Source of the DNA: Cryptomeria japonica
Taxonomy: Eukaryota > Streptophyta > Pinopsida > Cupressales > Cupressaceae
Length of the DNA stretch: 64,000 nt
Direction: 5' to 3'
Assembly: GCF_030272615.1 (NCBI RefSeq)
Contig: NC_081415.1
Coordinates: 597,809,335-597,873,334 of the forward strand
Shown: positions 53,628 to 64,000 of the stretch, one piece after another
Layout of the letters: each line of letters starts with the position of its first letter
Position numbering within the stretch: position 1 is the first letter of the stretch
The notes under the pieces: generated by a model
Told to the model about the DNA's origin: nothing
The model's input: the letters and a program-made list of their open reading frames with translations, nothing else
Databases searched by the model: none
Position numbers and translations under genes: made by a program

Positions 53628-55064
53628 CTAACCATCTGTCTCCGGGTGATAGGCTGTACTGAAATTGAGCTTAGTGCCCATAGCTGCCTGTAATGACTTC
53701 CAAAAGGTAGAAGTGAAAAGAGAATCCCTGTCAGAAATAATCTTGCGGGGTACGCCATGTAGTCTAACAATGTCTCGCAAGAACACCTGTGCTACTGCAG
53801 GTGCTGTGAATGTAGTACGAACTGGTGAAAAGTGAGCTACTTTGGTCAGCTTGTCAACTGTCACCAAGATAGCATCATGGCGACGAGAAGACATAGGGAG
53901 ACCAATGATGAAATCCATGGATATAGTATCCCACTTCCACTCTGGTATAGCATGAGACTGAAGCAACCCACCTGGATGGCGGTGCTCCGCCTTTACCCTC
54001 TGACACTTGAGACACCGAGCTACTATCTCAGCAATGAGCTGCCGCATTCCCGGCCAATGATACAACTGCCTCAAGTCTGCATGCAACTTCTTAACCCCGG
54101 GATGCGCAGCATAAGGAGCTCTATGAGCTTCCGAGACAATGAACTCTCGCAACCCTCCGGAGGAAGGTACATAAATGCGCCCTCTGTGGTGTAATAGTCC
54201 ATCGGACTCCAAAGAATAATCCACATATTTCCCTTCTAGAGTAACCTGAGAACACAACACCTGACCAACCTCTGCATACCATCCATCCTCTGACAAGTGC
54301 TGAAGTATACGGTCCCTCAAGTCTGTGCCCATGGATATGGTGTAAACCTCATGACGTCTCCTACTCAAGGCATCTGCAACTACATTTTCCTTTCCCTTGA
54401 TGTAGTGAACGTCAAAATCATATTCGCACAAAAACTCCATCCATCTCCTCTGACGTGCATTAAGGTTCGGCTGAGTGAAGATGTACTGAAGACTCTGATG
54501 ATCTGAATGCAACTCAAAGTGATGTCCTAAAAGGAAGTGTCTCCACCTCACAAGTGCATGCACTACTGCTGCAAGCTCAAGGTTGTGAGTGGGATAATTA
54601 AGTTCATGAGTCTTAAGTTTCCTAGACTCGAAAGCAATGGCCCTACCACCTTGCATAAGAACTGCCCCTAAACCCTCTAAGGAAGCATCGGTACAAACCA
54701 TGAAATCAGCTGAAGGATCTGGTACAACAAGGATGGGAGCGCTAGTAAGTGCCTTTTTGAGTTCCTGAAAGGCCTTCTCGCACTTCTCTGTCCACTCAAA
54801 TTTCTTCCCTTTACGCTGAAGAGAGGTAATAGGGTGTGCGACTCTGGAGAAACCTTCGACAAAACGTCGGTAATATCCTGCTAAACCCATGAAACTCCTG
54901 ACCTCTGTCACACTGGTAGGCGCTGGCCAATCCATAATAGCCCTAATCTTTGATGGGTCCACTGAGATCCCATCACCGGAAATAACATGTCCAAGGTACT
55001 TGACCTCAGATCGAAAGAAAGCACACTTCGATAGGCTGCCAAACAACTGGTTATCTCGCAAACA
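53628..55064 (-). pseudogene. pol: Element T: end of RT, RNase H and integrase core
   Basis: This open frame of 477 codons begins after the stop at 55065. It contains the RT thumb ([18 protein letters not shown]), RNase H ([59 protein letters not shown]), and the integrase zinc domain ([29 protein letters not shown]). The catalytic core has Asp in [10 protein letters not shown], Asp in [11 protein letters not shown], and the Glu lies downstream of the stop at 53628. All catalytic residues are intact. Confidence 0.94.
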
Positions 55065-56003
55065 CTACAAAACCTGTTTCAGGTGCTCCTCATGCTCCTT
55101 CTCATTCCGAGAATATATCAATATATCATCGAGGAACACGATAACAAAACGGTCCAGAAAGGTATGGAACACCCCATTCATGAGACTCATAAAAACTGCT
55201 GGGGCATTCGTAAGTCCAAAGGGGACTACGGTAAACTCATAGTGACCATATCTAGTGCGAAATACGGTCTTGTGGATATCACTTTCCACTATTCTCAACT
55301 GATGGTATCTTGACTTCAGATCTATTTTGGAAAAGACTTTGGCACCCTGAAGCTGGTCAAATAAATCGTCAATTCTAGGCAAAGGATATCGGTTCTTGAT
55401 GGTTACTTTATTTAGCTGCCGATAATCCATACACAATCGAAGAGATCCATCCTTCTTCTTAACGAAGATAACTGGTGCACCCCACGGGGATACGCTAGGA
55501 CGGATATGACCCTTCTCAAGAAGTTCCTCAAGCTGAATTTTAAGTTCATTAAGCTCATTTGTGGTCATTCTATAAGGTGCTCTGGAAACTGGCTCGGCTC
55601 CTGGTACTAGGTCTATATGAAAATCAATCTCTCTACGGGGAGGCATTCCCGGTAACTCTGAAGGAAATACATCTGAATATCCCTGAAGGATAGGATGGTC
55701 ATCGAGCGATGTTTCTTTTTCCTCCTCTTCTCCTCTGTCACTGATAGTGATAGCAAAAAGATGACATCCCTTCCGCATGCTCCGCTTGAGCTGCATTGCG
55801 GAGATCATACGAAGAGACATGGGCCTCTGAATTCCGGTGATAACTATGGGCAAACCATGATCATCCTCACACTCGATCTTTTTCAGGCGGCAATCCATCT
55901 TGGCTCTATGGGCATAAAGCCAATCCATGCCAAGTACGATACCATAAGATCCAAGTGGAGTCACTCTAAGGTCTACTACAGTGGTGGTTTTGCCAATCTG
56001 CAA
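55065..56003 (-). pseudogene. pol: Element T: protease C-terminus and RT palm
   Basis: The frame contains the second protease block ([19 protein letters not shown]) and the RT fingers and palm: [72 protein letters not shown] and the catalytic [13 protein letters not shown]. It ends at TAG 55065 in KQVLxCLRDNQ, best explained by CAG to TAG. It joins both neighbours in one frame. Confidence 0.94.
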
Positions 56004-56394
56004 CTAACATGCCCTAACTTCTGATTCCACTGACACTCTAGCCCCTGAAGCTAATTCCACTTCCCAACTGACACCCTGCCTAGTTGCCACTAGCCCGCAA
56101 CGCTCCACAACCAACGGAGATATAAAGGAGTCAGTAGCTCCTGAATCAAACAAAATAGATACATTGTTACCTCTGATTATACCTGAAGATTCGATAACCG
56201 TGGCCTGATGGTCGGCCTGGCGGTTGTCAACCGCTGCGAATACTCTATGGGACCTGCCTATATCACCAACTGTCGGCTCTGAAGCGGCCATCCGCTGACT
56301 CCCTGCTACCTGTCCCTGAGGGCAATCCCTCACCAAGTGCCCCATGGCTCCACAAGTAAAGCAAGCACCCCGTGCCTGAACTGGGCACCCTGAG
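56004..56394 (-). pseudogene. Element T: zinc knuckle and protease active site
   Basis: On the - strand a CX2CX4HX4C knuckle (CFTCGAMGHLVRDC) is followed by NNVSILFDSGATDSFIS, the normal D-S-G active site of retropepsin. TAG at 56004 (AC then LQIGKTT) breaks the frame. A frameshift at about 56395 separates it from the rest of gag. Confidence 0.88.
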
Positions 56395-57620
56395 GCCTAG
56401 AAAAACCCTGACCTCCAGTCCTACTGGATCCGCTGTACCCACCCCTGGAGGACTGCTGAGTCCCCGCCGGCTGTGTGTACTGCCCCTGTGCTCTCTGATC
56501 ACGTTTCTGTCCCTGAGTCTGCCACTGCTTGGGCTTGGAGCCCTGTTGATACTGTGGAGGCTTCTGTTTCTGGTTCTGTGGTGTCTGTTGTGGAGGAGGG
56601 GGTTTGGAAAACCCCTGAGAATTTCGGTTGTTCCCCTTCCAATGTGGTTTCTGGAATCCATAAGTCTGAGGTACGGGATTTCAGTTCTGATACCGATCCC
56701 TATTGTCCTGTGGTCTAACCTGGATTTCCTCGGCAATCAGTGCCTTCTCTATAGCAACCCGAAGGCTCTCTGGAGCGGACATCCTAACAGGCTTGGGTAT
56801 ACCGGCATTCAATCCCCTGATGAAGTGGTTTACAAGAAGTTTCTCATCCTTAAGATAATCTACATATGGCAACAACTCAAAGAATTTACTCTCATACTGG
56901 GTTACTGACAAGCCTTTTTGTTGGAGATCATGAAATTCGTCTATACGACGCTACCTGAAGTGCTCTGATAGGTACCTCTCACGGAACCTCTCGGTGAATA
57001 TCTCCCAAGTGAGTGTATCAGGTGCTAATCCGCATTTGTACTCTTCCTGTCTCCACTAGGTGGAGGCTGTCCCTCTCAGAAGATGAACTGCAACACGTGC
57101 TTTCAAGTTGCTCTCATAAGAACGCAACGCAAAGCACCTCTCAAGACTCAGAAGCCATGCCTCGGCCTCTACTCCATCTGTTAGAACCTCCGAAGGATGG
57201 TGGTTGGAGGCGCATGACCTCCCTGATGAGATCCCCTGGATCTCGATGACCTCTCTCAAAATAGACTGGTTCCACCACAGGAGGTGGTCCTGGCATATGC
57301 ACTGACTCTGGCTCATTACCACCCTGGCTCTCTACAGGAATCGGAGCCGGGCTCCTGCTTCGTTCTCTATCAACAGATCTATGACTCCCAGAGTCATGAC
57401 TCCTGACCGGAGGGTTCTCTGCTGGAATCCTTTCCTGAACAATGCCAATAAGATTCTGAATGGCTGCTAGAAGGTCACGGTTAGGTTCATTTGGCTGTTC
57501 GGGAGGTGCTCTTGGGTTCTCCTCTGGAACCGATGCCTCCCTCTCTTCATCCTCGCGAGCTAGGCACTCACATCTAGGACCACGTCCGCGCTTGCGAGCT
57601 TGTCGCATCAACAGAGGCAT
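56395..57620 (-). pseudogene. gag: Element T gag (broken)
   Basis: The ATG at 57620 (MPLLMRQARKRGRGPRCECL) opens an acidic, Pro-rich N-terminus up to IREVMRLQPPSFGGS. One extra base near 57180 shifts the frame. The capsid domain continues as TDGVEAEAWLLSLERCFALR, ARVAVHLLRGTAST, FTERFRERYLSEHFR, VTQYESKFFELLPYVDYLKD and LVNHFIRGLNAGIPKPVRM, then a Gln/Pro-rich tail. Stops are TAG 57056, TAG about 56952 and TGA 56681. A second, opposite shift near 56395 restores the pol frame. Confidence 0.88.
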
Positions 57621-57760
57621 CCTAAGAGGAAATAAGACAAAATAATTAATTTATTTCTTTTAGAATTAAATTTATTTAAATTCAAAATTCCATTAACAAA
57701 ATAATTAAAAAAATATTCTAAGGCGAAACGTAAGTGAGTAAGGCTCCTAGTGTGGAAACC

Positions 57761-57774
57761 TTGCTCTGATACCA
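57761..57774 (-). promoter_or_regulatory. Primer binding site of element T
   Basis: On the - strand TTTTGGTATCAGAGCAAGG: the TGGTATCAGAGC initiator tRNA-Met site lies three bases from the LTR, as is usual for Tekay elements. Confidence 0.9.
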
Positions 57775-57777
57775 AAA

Positions 57778-60700
57778 TGTCATGCCCAAAATTTAGGGCA
57801 AAAACGGAACAATTTTTTTTTCTAAAAAAGATACTAATTTAATTTAAAAGCACACTCTTGCGACAAGCGCTAGAGAAAATTCCATTAATAAATTCGAGCT
57901 CATTCTGAAACGAACGAAGCATCGACAATCAGTTATATTCTAATCGCGGAATAACCTACTGGTTTAAATTTTATCTCCAAAAGATATTTAATTAATAGTT
58001 TTATTAAATTAATCATACTAAAAGTATTAGGAGAGATATTTTAATTTATCCTCCATTATGACTATATAGTCTTTTTAATTCTTTTATATTTCTCTTTATA
58101 ATTTAACCAAAATTAAAATCAGGATTAAATAAATATATACACATATACATAATTGATTATGCATATATTTATATATTTAAAATTTAATTACTTATACAAA
58201 AATGCTCAAATTCATACATTTATATATATATATATATATAATTTCCATATATATTTATGGAAACATATATATATGTATATTTAACTAAACTGGTAAATAT
58301 TTTAATTAATATTTTAATTAACATTAACTTGCCCTAACCTCCACTCGGTTAGGGTTTTAAACCCTATATATTATTATAATTTTTTTTAACTGTTAAACTT
58401 CATGGCCGGGCCGAAGCCCTTGGCGACCATGAATTCCATCTATATTTTAATGCAGGTCACGGAGGAGCAAAACAGGTCCGGCCACGTGCGCGCCACTGTG
58501 TGAGCGCACAGTGGGCACCGTGGCTCAACTGTGTGCCCACACAGTGGGCGCCGCTGGCGGCACCACTGTGTGCCCACACAGTGGCGGCCGCGGCCGTCCA
58601 CTGTGTGCCCACACAGTGGGAGCCGCAAGCGGCTCCACTGTGCGTGCACACAGTGGGCGCCGCGTGGTCGTCCACTGTGCGTACACACAGAGGAGCCCGC
58701 GGGGACCCCTAAACTTCGTTTTAATTTTTTTTTTTTAAATTTTTTTTTTTTAAAATAAAACATATAAATATATAAATATATATATATATTGGCAATTACA
58801 AATTAAATAACAAAGATAAGAAGATAAACCTAAATTCAATATAACATTTATATATATATATATTTTTTTAAAGAATTTTACTTGCTACAATTAAACTAAT
58901 ATAGTAAAGGGAAAGAATATGAAGTTAATTCAGAATTAAAAGTATTTATATTTGTTTATATAAAATCATTGAGCTTTTAAAACAATGCTAATCCCAAAAT
59001 ACAATATTGAATACTTTTAAAGGATTACAAAATATTTTCCTAAATTAAAAGGAAATCTTTCATTGATTTTTGTCCACTAATCTAATATTTCATAAATCTA
59101 TTTCTTGTTAAAATTACATAGAAATCTTTCAACAACAAAAATCTTTTATTTGCCAAAAGTGAAATATAATTAAAGTCTAATTGGAAAACAAATCTTTTAT
59201 TTCTTTCCATAATACAAGAAGCTTTTTGCATGCAACACAATTTAATCCTTTCTTTTTTAAAAAAAAAATTAGAAGTAGAAATAACAAGCTTTTCTTTCTT
59301 TAAAACATCTCTAAAATATACTACCATATTTACAGAATGTTTTCTCTGAACAATTACAACAATAAGACTTCAAGTCTATTATTACAAAATTACAACTTGC
59401 TTCTCCTTTCTCTTGAATAAGGCATTTATTTACAACAACTTTAAATCAACATCTGCAACTGAATTTCAAATATCTTCAAAAAACAATCTTCTGAATATCT
59501 TTCATGAATCCTATCCTCTTTCCTCTGAATTTCCTGCATAATAAAAAAAAACACAAAACTGACCACGGAGTGCTCACCTCCCAGCCTAGGCTAATTGGTA
59601 GCCACCCCCGAGCTCGGAGAACCAATTCCTAGACGGGTAACAAATAGGCAAACACAAAGAAACACAAAGCATACAAATATTCCAGACACATTCCCAACCT
59701 GGCTTTCACAGCACCACACTCTGGTGGTGAACATTTTCAAAGGGTGGTAGTGGACCAAATACCCTGAGGAGAATTCTGCAAGTATGTAATAACAAGAAGC
59801 CACCTCATGGCACAAATAACATATCAAAATCTCAACCCCATAAATTCCTTATGCCCCCCAAAGGCATTCTAGCCTTATAACCCTCCTTATGACCCCCATT
59901 GCACAAACAGGCCATGCAGCAAGGGTCACACAAAGATCCCTTGTGATCTCTCTCTAAAGAGAGTCTCTCACTCGAGGGCTGTCACTGCTACCACCCTCAA
60001 GATCCTCTTCTCTCCCAAGAGAAAGAGAGATCTTGAGAAAACTCCCAAAACACATTCATTCATAAAACAAAACCAAAAGATTTTCAAACATTCATTTTCA
60101 AGAATACAGATTTTCTTATTCAACAACTTTCAGAAATAAACAAAACTAGACATTAAAAGTAAAAATGAAACCAACCTTATTCTGCCCAAAGGTTATAATG
60201 ATATCTGAAGAAGAGCTGCCCAATCCACAATTCTTTATTTTTCCTTAATCAATTTCTTTATCCCATAACGTTATTTTTCTTCCAAATTTTCCTTTGTCTC
60301 CAAAAATGGAGAGTGGGTGATTAACCAGCTATTCCCAAAAATCTTCCTTAAGAAGCTCACTCTCTGAGTTCTCACAGGATTCTAAAAAAAAATCAACAAA
60401 AAGAAGGAAGAAAGCAAAAATGCAAAAAGACTTTCCTTTCAAGAGGGAAAATCTTGATTTGATTTTCACTTCAATTTCCAATTTTCGCTCAACTCAAAAA
60501 AACCAATTTTTAAAGCATTAAAAAGATCATTATAAAGTAGAAACTTGCCTAAAATTACCCCTAACCCCTAGGTATACCTTATGGGCTTTAGGAAACCCTA
60601 ATAAACTACCCCTAGGTGTTCATTTAACCCATTTTAAACCCCTCTGAAGTTTATTTTCGGGTCAAACATAAGTTGACCACTCCAAATATTATATTCTCAA

Positions 60701-61446
60701 AATATCTTTTTTTAACAACACATTATTTTATTTAAAATTAATTATAATTAACACTTTCCCATCAAGAGACAAAGTAAAATATTTAAATTTAAATCCACAC
60801 ATGTGTCAAGTGACACTAATAAAATACTTTTACGAAAATAAACATGAAATTGTCTCTTGAGGTTTTTACACAATAAATTTAAATAACACCTAACACTCAT
60901 GCCACATATACTGATACAAATAAAATACAACACAAACGGGGTGTTGTCTCTCCAAATAGACAAACCCTGGCTTTACGAACATACATAAGTCTAGGTTTGA
61001 TTCTCCGTAATTTTCCATGGTCACATGGTAAATTTCCTGCGCATCTCAATTTACATATTAGTACTCCCAAATATTCATATAAAATATAATTCAATAATAC
61101 AACAATGCACATCATTACTTGCATACAATTTTCATCTGCACAGATTGAATACATCTTTTGTCAAGCAAATTCACATAAACTAAACATACATCATAGTTCT
61201 ATATTCAAAGTAAGGTCCTGCAAATTCATTAACGACATCTATCATTGCAATATCATTCTATCTAATAATCATGTAGTGTTCTATCTCATAAAGCATGTAA
61301 GTAAAACATCAATTCATAGCAATGTTATCCAATATCCTGAAATCATATAAGTTCTAAGTCTCAAAATGCATCAAAACAAAGTATCCATAGTAGTCTAAAA
61401 TATAACATCCACTGAATGTCAAACTGAGTCGAGGTGAGGCCTCACA
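57778..61446 (-). repeat. 5' LTR of element T (3,669 bp)
   Basis: It is a near copy of 49140-52843 from TGTCATGCCC to GCCTCACA. No gene is supported in it. Differences include ATCACG/ATCGCG, GGTCACAGAGG/GGTCACGGAGG and changes within the palindrome island, where the second unit loses one pair. Confidence 0.94.
58493..58693. repeat. Array of six 22-bp palindromes in the right T LTR
   Basis: Units start at 58493, 58526, 58563, 58598, 58635 and 58672. Five keep full or near-full pairing; unit 2 has CAACTG in place of CCACTG. Number and spacing equal those of the left LTR. Confidence 0.9.
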
Positions 61447-62563
61447 AACCCTAACCAATGGAGCTTGGTGAATCAGTTGTATTAGTTTACGATCAAATGA
61501 TGAGCGGTAATGATTAAGCCATGCATGCATGTTGTATGTGAAGAGTTTCAAATGGTTTTTGGCATGTAGAGATAATGATTTTATCTTGGGAATGAGCGAG
61601 TACATTGGATGTAATGGAAACTACGTGATGAGTTACAAGGATTAATGAAGCGATGATCAAGGAGCGGTCGAGGTTGTCTTGAATCATGTGCAATGATTGA
61701 TATGTAATCCAGCGGTCATACTTGAACTAATTTTTTTGTAATCTCTATGAAATATTAGGTTTGTAATGTGTTATCGACCTATTATTTTGCTTATAAGGTT
61801 GATGAGTTGTTTTGTTGTAGTGTTGGCAATTTTGGTTGAATGGATCAAGCAGAGTAGTGCTATTTACCAAATCAACAAACTCCTATTGTTCTCTAACAAT
61901 TACAACAGTCAAATCCCTTAACTGGGTAAGCTCTAACAAGCTTAGTGTTATCTAAATCCTCTAACCAAGAGATCCATTAGTTTGGATTTCAAATCCTCTA
62001 CCGAGGTTACTCCTAACAAGGTATTGCTATAGGGAATTATAGTCAATCCCTTAACTGGGTGGTCCCTAACAGGATCTGTTCTTAACAAGACTTATTGTAA
62101 AGCTTTAACAGGCTTGGCTCCTAATAGGGAAAACTTCAGAAGAGTTCATAATATTTGTGGGTATTCATCCCTACAGTGGTTTTTCCCATTTGGGTTTCCA
62201 AGTCAAAATCATTGTGTCAAGTGATGAATGTTTTTGTGGTTATGTTTTCTATGGTTAATTTGCTTAGTTGCTAAATCCAATTAAATATGATATGATGACT
62301 GATAACAATCTAAAATGAGATTTTACTTTTGTCATTAAAGTATTTGGATGTTTTGGTTAAAAGGTTTGAGAGTTTCAGAGTTGTTTTATTGTTATTCTGC
62401 TATGACAGTCAACTGGCATACTTGACAGTGATATTGCAATTTGTAGTTCAGCATTTGAATCGATCAGTTATGAGTTTGGTGAAAGTCTGGTCAGTTTTCT
62501 ATCTACTGATTCACCTCCCCTCTCATTAGTTAACTGAATCCTTATTAATTCATCATACCATCA
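61447..62563 (+). repeat. Element Z: right piece of its 5' LTR
   Basis: The LTR continues from the duplicated AACCC to CATACCATCA, two bases before the PBS. It shows the box CACCTCCCCTCTCATTAG and, near 62157-62210, a degenerate form of the hairpin block with GTGGTTTTTCCCATTTGGGT. With 48955-49139 the LTR is about 1.3 kb. Confidence 0.8.
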
Positions 62564-62565
62564 AT

Positions 62566-62577
62566 TGGTATCAGAGC
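62566..62577 (+). promoter_or_regulatory. Primer binding site of element Z
   Basis: TGGTATCAGAGC, an exact initiator tRNA-Met site, lies two bases after the LTR. Confidence 0.9.
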
Positions 62578-62633
62578 ATTTTAGGTCCTCTAGTGTCTAA
62601 GCCTTACAACTCGAGGTAAATATCTAGAAGAAT

Positions 62634-63826
62634 ATGATAAAGAAAGAAGGTCTGAAGTTTAATAGGTAAAAATACAAAATATGGAGTAATATAATGAAAA
62701 TCTATATCAGGAGTTTAGGAAGTCAATACTGGGAAAATGTTGTTACTCAATATGTTGCACCTAGTGGAACTATGTCTGATGATCAAAAGAAAGAGCAACA
62801 AAAAAATATTCAAGCATTAGAGGCCATTATCAGTTCTTTATCTGATTCAGAGTATGTTGATGTCCATGGTCTGGAGACTCCTTATGAGGTGTGAAAGAAA
62901 CTTGACGAAATCTATAACGGTGATGAACATGTGAAGATTTCCAAAGAAGAGAATCTGAGAGGTAAATTTGATGACATGCGGATGGCTGAAGGTGAGAATA
63001 TACAATAGTATGGTCAGAGGATCAAAGAGATAGTTGGTGAGATCAAGAGTGCTGGTGGTAAAGTGGAGGATGCCATAGTGGTTAGTAAGGTGTTGAGAAC
63101 CCTTCTACCAGTCTACGCTATCCAAGTTGCAGCCATTCAGGAGCTAAAGTATATTGATAAAACTAAGGCAACTCTTGACTCCATCATTAGTAAGGTTACT
63201 GCATTTGAATTAAATGGTTATGATGGTAGTGCTTTGAAATCTGAATCTGCATTTAGAGCTTCAGTTTCTAACCCTCCTATGAGGAAAATAAGAGATGTTT
63301 GTCACAATTATGAGTCTAGATCCAACAACGAAGTTGATGATGAAGATAGTCTGATTGAGCTTGAAGCATTGTTGGCCAAGCGGTTACCTAGAGGTACCAG
63401 TAAGTATAGAGGTAATTTAACTTTAAAATATATTACATGTAACAAGATTGGGCACATTACAACTAACTATCCTAATGGTGACAATGAGCATAAGCGTGAG
63501 AAGTACAAGAAGTACAAAGGAAAAGGAAAAAGGGATTGTCTCATTGTAGTTGATGGTGGTATCACTGATGAGGAATCTGAGGGTGATGCTAATAAAAAAA
63601 TTGTCTTTGTTGCCATTAAAGAGGAGACATCTGATCAGAAGGCATTAGTTTCTCGCATGGATAGTTTTGATGATTGGATCATAGATAGTGGTTTCTCACA
63701 CCACATGACCGGTGATTGGAGCAAATTTCTTAATTTGAAGGAATTTGATGGAGGAGTTGTGAGATTTGGAAATGACTCACCTTGCATGGTAAAAGTGATG
63801 AATAATGATGAACAACAAATACCCTA
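62634..63826 (+). pseudogene. gag: Element Z copia gag and protease start (broken)
   Basis: The ATG at 62634 opens a copia gag (KIWSNIMKIYIRSLGSQYW). Stops fall in FNRxKYKIW (TAA), PYEVxKKLDEIY (TGA where Trp is expected) and GENIQxYGQRIKE (TAG). From 63063 the frame is open: VVSKVLRTLLPVYAIQVAAI, a knuckle with the first Cys lost (YITCNKIGHITTNY), and the protease site WIIDSGFSHHMTG near 63675-63713. It ends at about 63800 where another LTR begins. The gag is of the same type as X (compare VFKVLRALPLAYKIKVTAIN), on the opposite strand. Confidence 0.87.
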
Positions 63827-64000
63827 ACTGGTACTGAGAGGGGGGGGTGTGAATCAGTACAAACAAAAACTTCTCAACAACTTATCAAGTTAAAACAATG
63901 ATAACCGATTGTCTTCATCACTGAACTTAACCATGGCTATACCGGTTAAACATAGTAAGACTTCAGATAGCTAAACTAGTAAAATTGAATACTTGAAATA
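63800..64000 (-). repeat. Start of another copia LTR, cut by the window end
   Basis: The Z protease frame loses similarity near 63800. The sequence then has CTGGTACTGAGAGGGGGGGT and GTGAATCAGTAC, which is the terminal box of the copia LTRs here in - orientation (compare 38990 and 46480). The exact border and the element are not determined. Confidence 0.6.

Larger units (their letters stand above)
49140..61446 (-). mobile_element. Element T: Tekay-type Ty3/gypsy chromovirus with 3.7 kb LTRs
   Basis: Two very long LTRs (49140-52843 and 57778-61446) flank 4.9 kb encoding gag, protease, RT, RNase H, integrase and a C-terminal chromodomain on the - strand. The initiator tRNA-Met-type PBS and polypurine tract are in place. 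AACCC at 49135-49139 and 61447-61451 is an exact 5-bp target duplication inside the LTR of element Z. The gag-pol order in one frame with a chromodomain of the KYIYDESHLLD...PVRIL type places it near the Tekay/Del clade. Six stops and two compensating frameshifts disable it. The LTRs differ by a few dozen changes, mostly transitions, by eye. Confidence 0.95.

Noticed and set aside
57761-57774. tRNA-Met gene fragments at the TGGTATCAGAGC sites (T, X, D, E, Z)
   Set aside because: They are primer binding sites beside LTR ends; no tRNA body is present.
58213-58280. TA-rich tract as a promoter or origin
   Set aside because: Simple (TA)n microsatellite whose length differs between the two T LTRs; no further signal.
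61447-61456. Telomere-like AACCCTAACC
   Set aside because: A single short run formed by the target duplication and LTR sequence, with no tandem array.

Overview
This window is a stack of nested LTR retrotransposons with no intact host gene. It looks like intergenic DNA from a plant with a very large, retrotransposon-rich nuclear genome. Spliced eukaryotic gene structure, Ty3/gypsy elements of the Tat and Tekay types, Ty1/copia elements primed by initiator tRNA-Met, and a plant mobile domain gene all point to a seed plant. A gymnosperm would fit, but that is only a guess from the style of the elements. Nearly every coding region is broken, mainly by stops that one C-to-T change in CGA, CAG or CAA explains, as expected of old methylated repeats.

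Layout. (A) 1-14635, + strand: a Tat-lineage Ty3/gypsy element whose 5' LTR is cut by the window edge. It has gag, protease, a G-patch-like motif, reverse transcriptase, two RNase H domains and integrase, and it sits inside the protease of (X). (X) 14641-16922, - strand: the 5' part of a copia element (gag-protease, PBS, LTR). It appears to sit inside (Y) 16923-18545, + strand, a copia-type element seen only as the C-terminus of an unusual ORF plus its 3' LTR. Y lies in (F) 18546-20160, - strand, a gypsy protease-to-RT fragment. After an LTR-like scrap comes (C), a decayed pol-less relative of B, split by (B) 20534-31999, - strand. B is a non-autonomous Tat-like element with exact target duplication ACTAC. 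It has two overlapping ORFs of its own, an antisense plant mobile domain gene, and a 0.58 kb inverted duplication. (D) about 33981-38180, + strand, and (E) 38963-47342, - strand, are copia-type elements without pol that carry two related ORFs, the same family as Y. E sits inside (G), a decayed spliced gene of unknown identity (38180-38962 and 47343-48954). (Z) 48955-49139 plus 61447-63800, + strand: a copia LTR, PBS and gag-protease. Z is split by (T) 49140-61446, - strand, a Tekay-type chromovirus with 3.7 kb LTRs and exact target duplication AACCC. A further copia LTR begins near 63800.

How the parts relate. A, B and C share a non-coding hairpin downstream of their ORFs; A and B also share the PBS (a tRNA-Trp match) and the polypurine tract. 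B and C therefore look like passengers of an A-like autonomous element. Y, D and E look like passengers of an unseen copia element. The best candidates for something undescribed are the two-ORF, pol-less copia family (Y/D/E), the G-patch and PMD-carrying pol-less Tat family (B/C) with its covarying hairpin, and an array of six short palindromes in each LTR of T.
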